In this document: positions 54,892 to 63,416 of the stretch, in pieces
How positions within the stretch are numbered: position 1 is the stretch's first letter
Layout: every line of letters starts with the position of its first letter
NCBI GenBank assembly: GCA_964465125.1
Contig: CAYXIO010000016.1
Coordinates: forward strand, 1-64,000
Direction of reading: 5' to 3'
Source: CAYOHG01 sp964465125
GTDB taxonomy: Bacteria; Planctomycetota; Phycisphaerae; UBA1845; Fen-1342
Length of the DNA stretch: 64,000 nucleotides
Translations under genes and position numbers: made by a program
The notes under the pieces: model-generated
Told to the model about the DNA's origin: nothing
Databases searched by the model: none
Seen by the model: the letters and a program-made list of their open reading frames with translations, nothing else

Positions 54892-56199
54892 CTACGGCCG
54901 ATGCGAGGTGCTGGGTTGAGTCGCCGGCGGCTGTTGCGCAAGCCAGTCCAATCGTTCACGGGCCTGGGTGCGCAGCCGGGAGGAATCCGGCTCGAGCGAG
55001 AGGACCTTGTCCCAGGCGTCGCGGGCCTCGTCCGAATGCCCGAGCTTGTGCTGAATGTCGCCGAAACGAAGCCACAACCGGCCGGTTTCAGGCGAGCGAT
55101 CAAGCAGCGTGCGCAGGCGTTCGGCGGCGTCCGGATAGCGGCGCTGTGCCGCCGCGGTCAGGGCCAAGCCTTCGAGCGCGTCGAGGTCGTCGGGGTTGGC
55201 GCGGAGGGCGTTTTCGTACTGCTGTCCGGCCTCGTCGAGGCGTCCGGACTGAAGCAGGACGCGGGCCAGCTCGCCGCGCAGGCCGGCGTCATTCGGGCTC
55301 AGCGCGACCGCGTCACGCAGGCGATGCACGGCGAGCGAGGGTCGATCGAGAGCCACCTCTCGCTCCGCCAGGCGCCGGAGATACTCGACCGAGCGGGCGA
55401 CCTGCGGGTCCACGGACGGCGGCTCGGACGGCGCGCTGCTGGCGGCTGGGGCCGGCGGCTCCTCGGTCGGCCGGGACTGCGGCGCGGGCGCGGCCAGCGA
55501 CGCCGCCACGCGCGTCGATACGCGCAGGATGCCGTCGCGCGACTGATTCCCGGCCAGGTCGGTCGCGATGACGCGCAGGTCGAGTTCGGCCGGACAATCC
55601 GCCGGCGGAAACCAGTCGTAGCGGCCGTTCACAACCGCCATCTCCCCGGAATCCTGCCATTCGTCGTCCGCCGAGCGTCGCGTGAACAGCCGAAGCCCGC
55701 GCTCGCCGAGGTTCTCGTCGAAGACGGTCAGGTCCATGCGCAGGCAGGTTCGGCCGTCGGACGCGCGGCGCGGGACCACGCGATGAAGCTGGAGCGTCGG
55801 CGAACTGGTATCGACGATGACGCGGGCGTGCGGCGGAGATTCCGCTGAGGGATCAGACGCACTTCGCCCGACGGCGTTTTCGACCACGAAGTAGAAGCTG
55901 TACTCACCGTCCCGCGGCGCGTGCCAGCCGACGGCATGCGGGAAGCGCGAAATTCCGCTCAGCGGGCGCCAGGCGGGGTCGGCGGGGGTCGCCAGCCAGA
56001 CTCGCACCGTCAGCGGCTCGCCGCGCTGCTCGGTTTCAACGCCAAGGATCACCTCGGGCGTATCGAGGTGCGCAATCGTGACCGGCAGCGATGCCGCGGG
56101 CTGTGAGGACGGCGCCGCGGGCGCCGCCCCGTCATCCGCCGAGGTGAGAAGTGCCAGCAGGCAAAGCCACATTTCGCCGGTGCTCCAAGCAGCTATCAT
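54892..56199 (-). CDS. Exported TPR-repeat protein
   Basis: A protein of about 435 residues. The start at ATG 56199 has no ribosome site; ATG 56172 (MWLCLLALLTSADDGAAPA) has GGAG 10 bp upstream and is a good alternative. After the signal region come beta-rich Ig-like sequences (VGWHAPRDGEYSFYFVVENAVG, TVFDENLGERGLRLFTRRSADDEW), a Pro/Ala-rich linker, then four or more TPRs from about residue 280 (SVEYLRRLAEREVALDRPSLAVHRLRDAV, ELARVLLQSGRLDEAGQQYENALRANPDD, WLRFGDIQHKLGHSDEARDAWDKVLSLEPD). It is divergent from the M61-like gene. A scaffold role in the periplasm is likely. Confidence 0.8.
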   Translation of the reverse strand: MIAAWSTGEMWLCLLALLTSADDGAAPAAPSSQPAASLPVTIAHLDTPEVILGVETEQRGEPLTVRVWLATPADPAWRPLSGISRFPHAVGWHAPRDGEYSFYFVVENAVGRSASDPSAESPPHARVIVDTSSPTLQLHRVVPRRASDGRTCLRMDLTVFDENLGERGLRLFTRRSADDEWQDSGEMAVVNGRYDWFPPADCPAELDLRVIATDLAGNQSRDGILRVSTRVAASLAAPAPQSRPTEEPPAPAASSAPSEPPSVDPQVARSVEYLRRLAEREVALDRPSLAVHRLRDAVALSPNDAGLRGELARVLLQSGRLDEAGQQYENALRANPDDLDALEGLALTAAAQRRYPDAAERLRTLLDRSPETGRLWLRFGDIQHKLGHSDEARDAWDKVLSLEPDSSRLRTQARERLDWLAQQPPATQPSTSHRP

Positions 56200-56271
56200 G
56201 CGGTGGTATCGGCGCTTCGGGAAACATAGGCTGACGGACGGGGGCCGGACTTGCGCGGGAGCTGGCAGATT

Positions 56272-57933
56272 GTGCGCGACGGAGCACGCCACCGCGGCTT
56301 GTCGGCCGTCCGCGTGGTGGTTCTTGTGGCGTTCGGCCTGGCGGCGGCCGCGCCCGTGGGCGCCGAAACGCTCACCTATGTGCTCACCCCGCGCTTCGGC
56401 GAGGGCCGGCTGGACGTCAAGCTGACGTGGCAGACCGGCAATCGCGAGCGCTCCGCGCTGCGGATCGCGCCGCGCTGGGGCCAGGTGGACGACGTGCCCG
56501 CCCTGCTGCGCCGCATCACAATCGCCGGCGCCAAGGTCGAGCGCGACAACACCCTGTGGATCCTGACGCACCGCCCCGACGAGACCCTGGTCTGTCAGTA
56601 CGCCGTGGAAGCCGGGCATGCGGCGTTTGATCGCTGGGAGCTGGCCTATCACCCGATCACGGCGAAGACCTATTTTCACGGCGTGGGGAATGCGTTTCTG
56701 CTGGTGCCGTATCCGCCGGCCGGCGGACCTGCGCAATACGAGACCCTTGTTCGCTGGGAGCTCCCAGATGGATATTCGGCGGCCTGCTCGTGGGGCGCCG
56801 GGAGGACCATCGGGGCCACGATGGCGCCTGAGGATCTGGCGCGCTCGTCTTACCTGGCCGGCGACATCGTGACCCGCAGCGTGCCGCGCGACGGCCGCCA
56901 AATCGGCGTCGCGATGGTGGATAGGTTCGACTTCTCGGCAGACGAGCTGCTGGGGCTGACGACGCGCATCGTCAACGCCCAGTGCCGATTCATGCTGGAA
57001 GACTCGTTTCCGGATTTCGTGATCACCGCGCTGCCGGTCGGGCCGGCGGTGAAGGGCAACGGCGCACGCATCGCCGGCAGCGGGCTATACAACGGGTTTT
57101 CGCTCTACATGGCGCCGCAGTCGCGGCTGGACGACGCCTTCGAGCATCTGTTCGCGCACGAGCTGTTTCACTACTGGAACGGTGGGGTGCTGGCGGCGGA
57201 GGCGCCCGAGCGGGCGGTGTACTGGTTTGTCGAAGGATTCACCGACTACTACTCGCTGCGGATTCTGCACGAATCGAAGGTCTGGGGCAGCGTGACCTAC
57301 GCCAAGTGGATCAACAAGCACCTGCGCGAGTACGCGTTCAATCCCGCCGCCCGCGCCAGCAACGCCGAGATCGACCGCGACTACTGGGAGAAGCGCAGGA
57401 CCGTCGGCGAAGTCGCGTACCAGCGCGGCCTGGCGCTGGGGCTGCGCTGGAACTACCTGGCGCGGCGCAACGGCGTCTCCGACGGATTGGACAAGCTGAT
57501 TCATGCCCTGGTGGATCGCGGCCGGACCGGACTTGCCATCAGCAACCCGCGCCTGCGCTCCGCGGGGATCGAGACGCTCGGTGCGTGGCTCGGCCCGGAA
57601 TTCGACCGCTACGTGACGCAGGCCGAGCCGGTCGACGTTCCGCCGGAGGCGCTGGAGCCGGCGCTGGTCGGCCGCCTTCAGGACGTGTTTGAATACGAGT
57701 TGGGCTTCGACCGGGCCGCATCCATCGAGCGCCGCCGAATCAGCGGGCTGCTGCGCGGTTCGGAGGCGGAGCGCGCCGGCGTGCGCGCGGGCGATGCGAT
57801 GCTGGCGTGGAACATTCACAATGACACCGACCAGGAGATCACGCTGACGGTGACTCGTGACGGCCAGCGCCAGGAGCTGCACTACTACCCGCGCGGCGAG
57901 CGCCGCCGGGCGGTTCAGTTCCGCCCGCGCTGA
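56272..57933 (+). CDS. M61-like gluzincin peptidase with PDZ-like domain
   Basis: A 553-residue exported metallopeptidase. The start is uncertain: GTG 56272 with GGAG 10 bp upstream, or TTG 56251. The signal peptide is VVVLVAFGLAAAAPVGAE. The zinc site is HELFH at 296-300, followed by WNGG and E321 in FVEGFTDYYS, the order of the M61 glycyl-aminopeptidase group. The C-terminal 80 residues form a PDZ-like module (ISGLLRGSEAERAGVRAGDAMLAWN), again as in M61 proteins. It should act outside the cytoplasm on peptides or misfolded proteins. Its 3' end contains a GGGCGG/CCGCCC hairpin (57907-57925), convergent with the M23 gene. Confidence 0.88.
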   Translation: MRDGARHRGLSAVRVVVLVAFGLAAAAPVGAETLTYVLTPRFGEGRLDVKLTWQTGNRERSALRIAPRWGQVDDVPALLRRITIAGAKVERDNTLWILTHRPDETLVCQYAVEAGHAAFDRWELAYHPITAKTYFHGVGNAFLLVPYPPAGGPAQYETLVRWELPDGYSAACSWGAGRTIGATMAPEDLARSSYLAGDIVTRSVPRDGRQIGVAMVDRFDFSADELLGLTTRIVNAQCRFMLEDSFPDFVITALPVGPAVKGNGARIAGSGLYNGFSLYMAPQSRLDDAFEHLFAHELFHYWNGGVLAAEAPERAVYWFVEGFTDYYSLRILHESKVWGSVTYAKWINKHLREYAFNPAARASNAEIDRDYWEKRRTVGEVAYQRGLALGLRWNYLARRNGVSDGLDKLIHALVDRGRTGLAISNPRLRSAGIETLGAWLGPEFDRYVTQAEPVDVPPEALEPALVGRLQDVFEYELGFDRAASIERRRISGLLRGSEAERAGVRAGDAMLAWNIHNDTDQEITLTVTRDGQRQELHYYPRGERRRAVQFRPR

Positions 57934-57945
57934 GCGCGCGGCGCG

Positions 57946-59721
57946 CTATTGGGCGAAGCGCCTCAACATCTCCGACAGGTCCAGCAAGTCGACTTCATCA
58001 TCAAAGCGGAGATCGGTGTCAGCGCGGTAAGCCGGGTCGCCGGCGCTCCTTCCAAAGGCAATCAGCAGCGCCGCGAGATCAGGGAGGTCTACCACGCCGT
58101 CCCCGTTCGTATCGCCGGTCTCCACCACGAATTCAGCGGCCTCGGCCGAGGAGCTGGCGTCCAACGCGTCGAGCGCTGTCACGATGCAGCGGATCTCGGC
58201 ATCTCGCGACGCGAAGCCGGCCGGCAACGCGTCCGCCAGCGCCAGCGTGGTGACGTCGCGGACAGGTTCGCCATCCACGAACCACTCGTAGCGATAGCGC
58301 AGCACCTCGTAGTCGGGGTCGAAGGCCGGTACCGTGACCTCGGCGTACGTGACGCGCCCGCTGCGCGGAGGCGGGCGAAACGCCACGACCGGCTCGAACG
58401 GCGGCGAATTCCCGGGACCCACGAAATTCGGGTCGACCGACAGATACGGAATCTCCTCGACCACCCGACTATCCGCGTACACGCGAACGAAGCCGGGGCC
58501 GGTCTGCTGGGCCGGGCGAACGTAGCACGCGCGCAGGTAAAGCCCGCAGTCGTACTCGCTCAGATCTTCGTAGTTCACGACGCCGTACTGCCAATCCCCT
58601 TGCCAAAACTCGAAACGCACATCGCTGCCGGACACGATCGTGCTGAACGGCACCGTGGCGGACACGGTCGATTCCGCGGGTGTGAAGTAATAGTGCGGCG
58701 TTTCACCCACGCAACTCGTCGAGAGGTAGCCCTCGGGAATGACGCTCGTCTTGCGGTCCAGCGCGCGTTCGAGGCGCGCCCAGGCAATCGGGTTGCACGG
58801 TGCGATCGCCGGGTCGAAGGGCAACCCGTCGCGCTGTGCCTCGAAATGCAGGTGCGGGCCGTACGAGCAGCCGGAGCTTCCCACCGTGGCGATCTGCTGG
58901 CCGGCTTGGACGACGTCATCGATGTTCACGAGCAGGCTGTTGCGTTGCAGATGTCCGTAGGTTGTGGTGATGCCGCCGCCATGATCCACCAGGATCGTGT
59001 TGCCGGAATATGGGTCCGGGAGACAGCCTGTATTGTGATCGTCATAGCCGTCGGTCGCGGCAATGACGACGCCGGCGGCGGCCGCGAAGACCGGGATCGG
59101 CGCGAGATCCATCGCCTCGAAGCCGCCGATCGGAAGGTCGTTGCCGGCATGATCGTCGTAGGCCGAGTCGCCGCAGTCGTGCGTGGCAACCAGCCCCGGT
59201 CCGGCCAGGTCGAACAAGCTGCACGTGACGACGTCGCGCCCGAAGGCCCCGCCGACGGGCCATTCGAAGAAGACATCCGACTGGCTGGCGGCCGGCAGGA
59301 CGTCGAACTCGAAGACGAACCGGTTGTTCTGCTCGTTGGTCTCGGCGACGCCGTTCTCGGCATCGAGGATGACCTCGGCGGTGTACGTGCCAGGTTCGGA
59401 GAAGATCCACGTGCCCCAGCTCTGGGTCCAGATCGTCACGCCCGGCAGCCCGCAGCCAAGGAACGAAGGTGGATGGTCCAGCACGACGCCGTCCACCGTT
59501 CGGCGGATCACGTAGGCATCGCAAGTGGGCTGGTAATACCAGTAGTTGACGCGCAGCCAGAAGCGCTCCCCAACGCGCGGCACGACCTCGTCGCCGCGCC
59601 AGTTGGCAATGAACGCATCGCCGACCCAGAGGTCGGCCGCGGCGGCGGTCGAAGTCATCGCGATCGCAAGTGTCAGAGCGAGGAGCCATTTCCGAGGCGA
59701 GGACGAAGGGGTCGCAAGCAT
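57946..59721 (-). CDS. Secreted M23 peptidase with dockerin-like tail
   Basis: A 591-residue exported protein starting at ATG 59721, signal MLATPSSSPRKWLLALTLAIAMTSTAAA. Residues 30-140 are a CARDB-like beta domain (PGTYTAEVILDAENGVAETNEQNNRFVFEFDV). The M23 (LytM) zinc site is complete: H191-x3-D195 (DDHAGND), H257 (YGHL) and H290-L-H292 (GPHLHFE). The active domain cleaves peptide cross-links in peptidoglycan in known members; in planctomycetes it could also process other glycine-rich proteins. A beta region follows and the C-terminus has two dockerin-like calcium repeats (DTNGDGVVDLPDLAALLIAFG, ADTDLRFDDEVDLLDLSEMLRRF). Confidence 0.9.
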   Translation of the reverse strand: MLATPSSSPRKWLLALTLAIAMTSTAAAADLWVGDAFIANWRGDEVVPRVGERFWLRVNYWYYQPTCDAYVIRRTVDGVVLDHPPSFLGCGLPGVTIWTQSWGTWIFSEPGTYTAEVILDAENGVAETNEQNNRFVFEFDVLPAASQSDVFFEWPVGGAFGRDVVTCSLFDLAGPGLVATHDCGDSAYDDHAGNDLPIGGFEAMDLAPIPVFAAAAGVVIAATDGYDDHNTGCLPDPYSGNTILVDHGGGITTTYGHLQRNSLLVNIDDVVQAGQQIATVGSSGCSYGPHLHFEAQRDGLPFDPAIAPCNPIAWARLERALDRKTSVIPEGYLSTSCVGETPHYYFTPAESTVSATVPFSTIVSGSDVRFEFWQGDWQYGVVNYEDLSEYDCGLYLRACYVRPAQQTGPGFVRVYADSRVVEEIPYLSVDPNFVGPGNSPPFEPVVAFRPPPRSGRVTYAEVTVPAFDPDYEVLRYRYEWFVDGEPVRDVTTLALADALPAGFASRDAEIRCIVTALDALDASSSAEAAEFVVETGDTNGDGVVDLPDLAALLIAFGRSAGDPAYRADTDLRFDDEVDLLDLSEMLRRFAQ

Positions 59722-59891
59722 CGAGCTACTACTTTCCCGGGGGGAGCCGCGTGCGCTTCGGCGGGCGCAGAAGTCGAACGCGCCCGGCCCTGTCGGGGGA
59801 AAGCCGGGCATAACTTCAGTATTCTTATCAACTGAACAATGGGAGCGGTAGCTAAACTTCCCAAATTCTCAGGAGTGACTCGTCTTTTTCT

Positions 59892-60371
59892 TTATCGGGC
59901 CCAGTCGCCGGACTTTCCGCCCACCTTGGACTCCAGTTGAACGGTCTGGATCGTGATACTTTTCGAGACGGACTTGCACATGTCGTAAACGGTCAGGGCT
60001 GCGATGGATGCTGCGACCATCGCCTCCATCTCGACGCCCGTTCGCGCGACGATGCTCACCGTGCTGACGATGCGAAGCCGGTCGGGCGGCAACTCCTCGA
60101 ATCCGATCTGAACCGCGTCCGGCGAGAGGCCGTGACAGAGCGGAATCAGCTCGCTGGTGCGCTTCGCCGCCTGGATACCGGCGACGCGCGCGACCGCCAG
60201 CACATCGCCTTTGGCGACTTGTCCGCCGCAGATGGCGGCAAACGCGTTTTGGCCCAGCAGCACCACGGCGGATGCGGTGGCCCGGCGGGTGGTAGGAGCC
60301 TTGGCGGACACGTCCACCATTCGCGCGCGGCCAAGTTCGTCCAAGTGAGAAAGTCCGGGCGATTCGCGCAT
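59892..60371 (-). CDS. moaC: Cyclic pyranopterin monophosphate synthase
   Basis: A 159-residue molybdenum-cofactor biosynthesis enzyme that, with MoaA, turns GTP into cyclic pyranopterin monophosphate. Diagnostic motifs are present: AKRTSELIPLCHGL, TGVEMEAMVAASIAALTVYDMCKSV, and C-terminal LESKVGGKSGDW. Length is normal. No moaA, moaE or mog genes are in the window, so it is separated from the rest of the pathway. Confidence 0.95.
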   Translation of the reverse strand: MRESPGLSHLDELGRARMVDVSAKAPTTRRATASAVVLLGQNAFAAICGGQVAKGDVLAVARVAGIQAAKRTSELIPLCHGLSPDAVQIGFEELPPDRLRIVSTVSIVARTGVEMEAMVAASIAALTVYDMCKSVSKSITIQTVQLESKVGGKSGDWAR

Positions 60372-60638
60372 GCTCCACTTCCGTCAGACTGAGCGCTCAG
60401 GTTACACGCCAGAATCGGGTTTCGCGAGCGAAGCGATCACACATGGAATCCCGCGGCGGAAGCCAAGGCAGAGCGCCGCTCACCGGAGACCCGGCAAGAA
60501 GCCTGCATTCAGCACGGCGGCGGGCGTCGAACGGCAACCCGCCGTCGCGTCGCTGACGCATGCCGCCTGACCCTCGGCGTTCGAGAGGAGGCTTCCGGAA
60601 CTCGCCCGCGGCGGGGGGATCCGCGACGAACTGGCCGG

Positions 60639-60770
60639 CTAAGTCAGCATGCGCGTCAGCACAAACATGAGCAGGTGGGCCAATGCGCCAATCGTCAGCA
60701 ATTCCGGAATAAGGTACGGCGCCAGGCGATCTTCCCACCGCTCGGTCGGTTCACTGGAGGCCCACTTCAT
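60639..60770 (-). CDS. 43-residue single-helix membrane protein
   Basis: A small gene on the minus strand, ATG 60770 to TAG 60639. It encodes MKWASSEPTERWEDRLAPYL followed by a hydrophobic helix (IPELLTIGALAHLLMFVLTRML) and stop. A very strong ribosome site, GGAGGTGA, ends four bases before the ATG, which is better than that of almost any other gene in the window and supports real translation. Orientation is probably N-terminus in the cytoplasm, one membrane span. Function unknown. It is isolated between moaC and the divergent asd. Confidence 0.7.
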   Translation of the reverse strand: MKWASSEPTERWEDRLAPYLIPELLTIGALAHLLMFVLTRMLT

Positions 60771-61078
60771 GGGTCACCTCCCAGATGATCGTATGCCTCT
60801 TCGCAGCGGCCGGCGCGCGCCGGGCTGCGCTGGAACGACCCTCACCATTATCTGCTGGGACGGGGCCGCAACGCTAGCGCAGTAAGGCTCAACGCATGGC
60901 AGGATCGGGCTTGCTCAGCCAACCCGAACGCAGCCGCGGGCCCCAGGTCTCTGTCGTTCGGCGTATGATGCGGAGTCCGCGCTGGCGTGAACGCGGGCAG
61001 ACTCGGGTGTGTGTGCGTTCACCGGCGCGGTGCGCGTTTCCGCGCAGTACTGGAAACTACGAAGTTGTGAGCCAGTCG
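60771..61078. other. Intergenic region upstream of asd
   Basis: No gene is supported here. It must hold the divergent promoters of the 43-residue membrane protein and the asd-truD unit. TATGAT at 60964-60969 could be a -10 for asd, but no convincing -35 was found. An open frame through the region to 60896 is not used because it lacks conserved sequence before MRRIAIVG. Confidence 0.4.
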
Positions 61079-62077
61079 ATGCGTCGCATTGCGATTGTCG
61101 GTGCCACGGGAGCCGTGGGGCACGAGCTGCTGACGGTGCTCGAGCAGCGCAAATTCCAGGTCGGCGAACTACGTCTGTTCGCCTCGGCACGCTCAGCGGG
61201 TCACCGCCTGCACTGGCGCGGGGAGTCGCTCGAAGTGGAGGAGCTGAGCGCTTCCGGCGTCAGTGGGCTTGACGTGGCCTTTTTCTCGGCGGGCGCGGCC
61301 GTCAGCCGCGAATTCGCTCCGCTGGCAGCCCGGGCCGGTGCGGTCGTCATCGACAATTCCTCCGCCTTCCGAATGGCGCCCGAGGTTCCCCTCGTCATTC
61401 CCGAGGTCAACCCGAAGGCCGCGTTGGCGCACCGGGGAATCATTGCGAATCCGAACTGTTCCACCATCATCCTGGCAGTGGCGCTTTGGCCGCTGCATCG
61501 CGCCGCGACGGTTCGGCGTGCGGTCGTAAGCACCTATCAGGCGGCGAGCGGGGCCGGAGCGCGCGCCATGCGCGAGCTTCGCGAGCAGACCGCGGCGGTG
61601 CTGGCGGAGCAGCCCGCGCTTCCACGCGTCTTCCGCGAGCCCTGCGCCTTCAACGTGTTCAGCCACAACACGGCGGTGGACGAGCACGGGGTGAACCTCG
61701 AAGAGCGCAAGATGATGCAGGAGGTCGCGAAGATCTTCCACGATGAGACGATTGGCGTGGCCCCAACGTGCATGCGGGCGCCGGTGCTGCGGTCTCACCT
61801 CGAGACGGTCGCGGTGGAGCTGGAGCGGCCCATCTCGGTCGACGAAGCGCGGCGCATTCTGCGCGAAAGTCCGGGGGTTCGGTTGGTCGATGACCGCGCG
61901 GCCAACAAGTTTCCCACGTCGATCGACGCCACCGGACAGGACGACGTGCTGGTCGGGCGCATCCGCCACGATCCCAGCGTGGCCGAGCAGCGCGGACTTC
62001 AGTTCATCTGTGCCGGAGATCAACTCCGCAAAGGGGCGGCGCTCAACGCGGTGCAGATCGCCGAACTGCTGAGCTAG
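61079..62077 (+). CDS. asd: Aspartate-semialdehyde dehydrogenase
   Basis: A 332-residue enzyme that reduces aspartyl phosphate to aspartate semialdehyde, the branch point to lysine/diaminopimelate, threonine and methionine. NADPH-binding motif MRRIAIVGATGAVGHEL, catalytic cysteine C127 in NPNCSTI, QAASGAGARAM, EERKMMQE, and the active-site H240 in RAPVLRSHLE are all present. GTG 61067 is an alternative start four codons earlier. It is followed 15 bp downstream by truD, so both are probably co-transcribed. Confidence 0.95.
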   Translation: MRRIAIVGATGAVGHELLTVLEQRKFQVGELRLFASARSAGHRLHWRGESLEVEELSASGVSGLDVAFFSAGAAVSREFAPLAARAGAVVIDNSSAFRMAPEVPLVIPEVNPKAALAHRGIIANPNCSTIILAVALWPLHRAATVRRAVVSTYQAASGAGARAMRELREQTAAVLAEQPALPRVFREPCAFNVFSHNTAVDEHGVNLEERKMMQEVAKIFHDETIGVAPTCMRAPVLRSHLETVAVELERPISVDEARRILRESPGVRLVDDRAANKFPTSIDATGQDDVLVGRIRHDPSVAEQRGLQFICAGDQLRKGAALNAVQIAELLS

Positions 62078-62092
62078 AGAGGAATTCACTTC

Positions 62093-63337
62093 ATGGGCCG
62101 CGCGCCGTTCGAGTATCCGCGCCTGCTGGCCGACTTCGTGCCGCTGCCGGGCGTGATCAAGGAAGACTATGAGGATTTTCAGGTCGAAGAAGTGCCGCTC
62201 TACGAAGCGAGCGGCAGCGGCACGCACACGTATTTTACGCTGGAGAAGCGCGGGCTGAGCACGATGCAGGCCGTACGCGACGTGGCGGAGGCGCTGGAGG
62301 TCGATCCGCGGGCGATCGGTTTTGCCGGCCTGAAGGACGCGCGGGCCGTTTCGCGCCAGCGCATGTCCCTTGAGCACGTCGACCCGCAGCGCCTGGCGCA
62401 GCTTCGCGTCCCGCGCATTGCGATCCTCGACATCACGCGCCATGGCAACAAGATCAAGCTGGGCCACCTGGCCGGGAACCGATTCCACATCCGCGTGCGG
62501 CAGACGCCGCGCGATCGGCACGCCGAGCTGGAGGCCGCCTGGGCCCGGCTGTGCCGCGACGGTATACCCAACTACTTCGGCCCGCAGCGGTTCGGCAGCC
62601 GCGGCGACGGCTGGGCGGTCGGGCGTGCCATCGTGCGCAACGAGCTTGAAGAAGCGCTGGATCTCATGCTCGGCCGGCCGGGGCCGTTCGATAGCGGTGA
62701 GATCCTGCGGGCGCGAGCGTTGTACGATCAGGGCCGGTTTCGCGAAGCGGCCAGCGCCTGGCCGCGGATGTTCCGGGACGAGCGCCGCGCCCTGACCACG
62801 CTTGCCCAGACGCATGGAAACCGAAAACGGGCATTCCTCACGGTGGACCGCAGGCTGCGGGACTTCCTGGTCTCGGCCTACCAGTCCTACCTCTTCAACC
62901 AGGTGGTTGCGGCGCGCATCCCCAGTGGGCTGGGCAACCTGCGGACCGGCGACCTGGCCTGGCTGCACGGGCGCGGGGCCGTGTTCCATGTCGAGGACGT
63001 GCAGCGCGAGCAGCCGCGCGCGGAGGCTTTCGAGGTCAGTCCGACCGGCCCTCTGTTCGGCTACCGGATGACCGAGCCGAGCGGCGAGAGCGCCGCACAG
63101 GAGCAAGCCGTCGTACAGCGCGAGGGCCTGGATGTCGCCGTCTTCCGCGCGACCCGGCTGCGCGTGAAAGGGGGACGCAGGTCCCTGCGCTTCAGGCCCG
63201 CCCAGCCGGGTCTTGCGCTTGGCGCTGACGGCCGCGGGCCCTATCTTGAGGTTCGCTTCACGCTCGAACCCGGCTGCTACGCGACCTCGCTGCTGCGCGA
63301 GCTGTTTGCCGATGCGCCGACCGAGGACGAGTCGTGA
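62093..63337 (+). CDS. truD: tRNA pseudouridine(13) synthase TruD
   Basis: A 414-residue pseudouridine synthase that modifies U13 in tRNA. TruD motifs are clear: ATG start with AGAGGA upstream, DFQVEEVPLYEASGSGTHTYF, catalytic D82 in GFAGLKDARAVSRQR, GNRFHIRVR, NYFGPQRFG with downstream RNEL, and YQSYLFNQVV. The C-terminus FTLEPGCYATSLLRELF is typical. The length is somewhat longer than the Escherichia coli enzyme (349). Confidence 0.95.
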   Translation: MGRAPFEYPRLLADFVPLPGVIKEDYEDFQVEEVPLYEASGSGTHTYFTLEKRGLSTMQAVRDVAEALEVDPRAIGFAGLKDARAVSRQRMSLEHVDPQRLAQLRVPRIAILDITRHGNKIKLGHLAGNRFHIRVRQTPRDRHAELEAAWARLCRDGIPNYFGPQRFGSRGDGWAVGRAIVRNELEEALDLMLGRPGPFDSGEILRARALYDQGRFREAASAWPRMFRDERRALTTLAQTHGNRKRAFLTVDRRLRDFLVSAYQSYLFNQVVAARIPSGLGNLRTGDLAWLHGRGAVFHVEDVQREQPRAEAFEVSPTGPLFGYRMTEPSGESAAQEQAVVQREGLDVAVFRATRLRVKGGRRSLRFRPAQPGLALGADGRGPYLEVRFTLEPGCYATSLLRELFADAPTEDES

Positions 63338-63416
63338 GCATCACCGCCGGAAGAGCACCATTCCCAGGCGGCGCTGTGGACGATTGGGCGATCACTCGCA
63401 ATCAGGCGGCCGTACA

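Noticed and set aside
63338..63416. Replication origin upstream of dnaA
   Set aside because: No DnaA-box cluster or AT-rich unwinding region is visible in this short interval.
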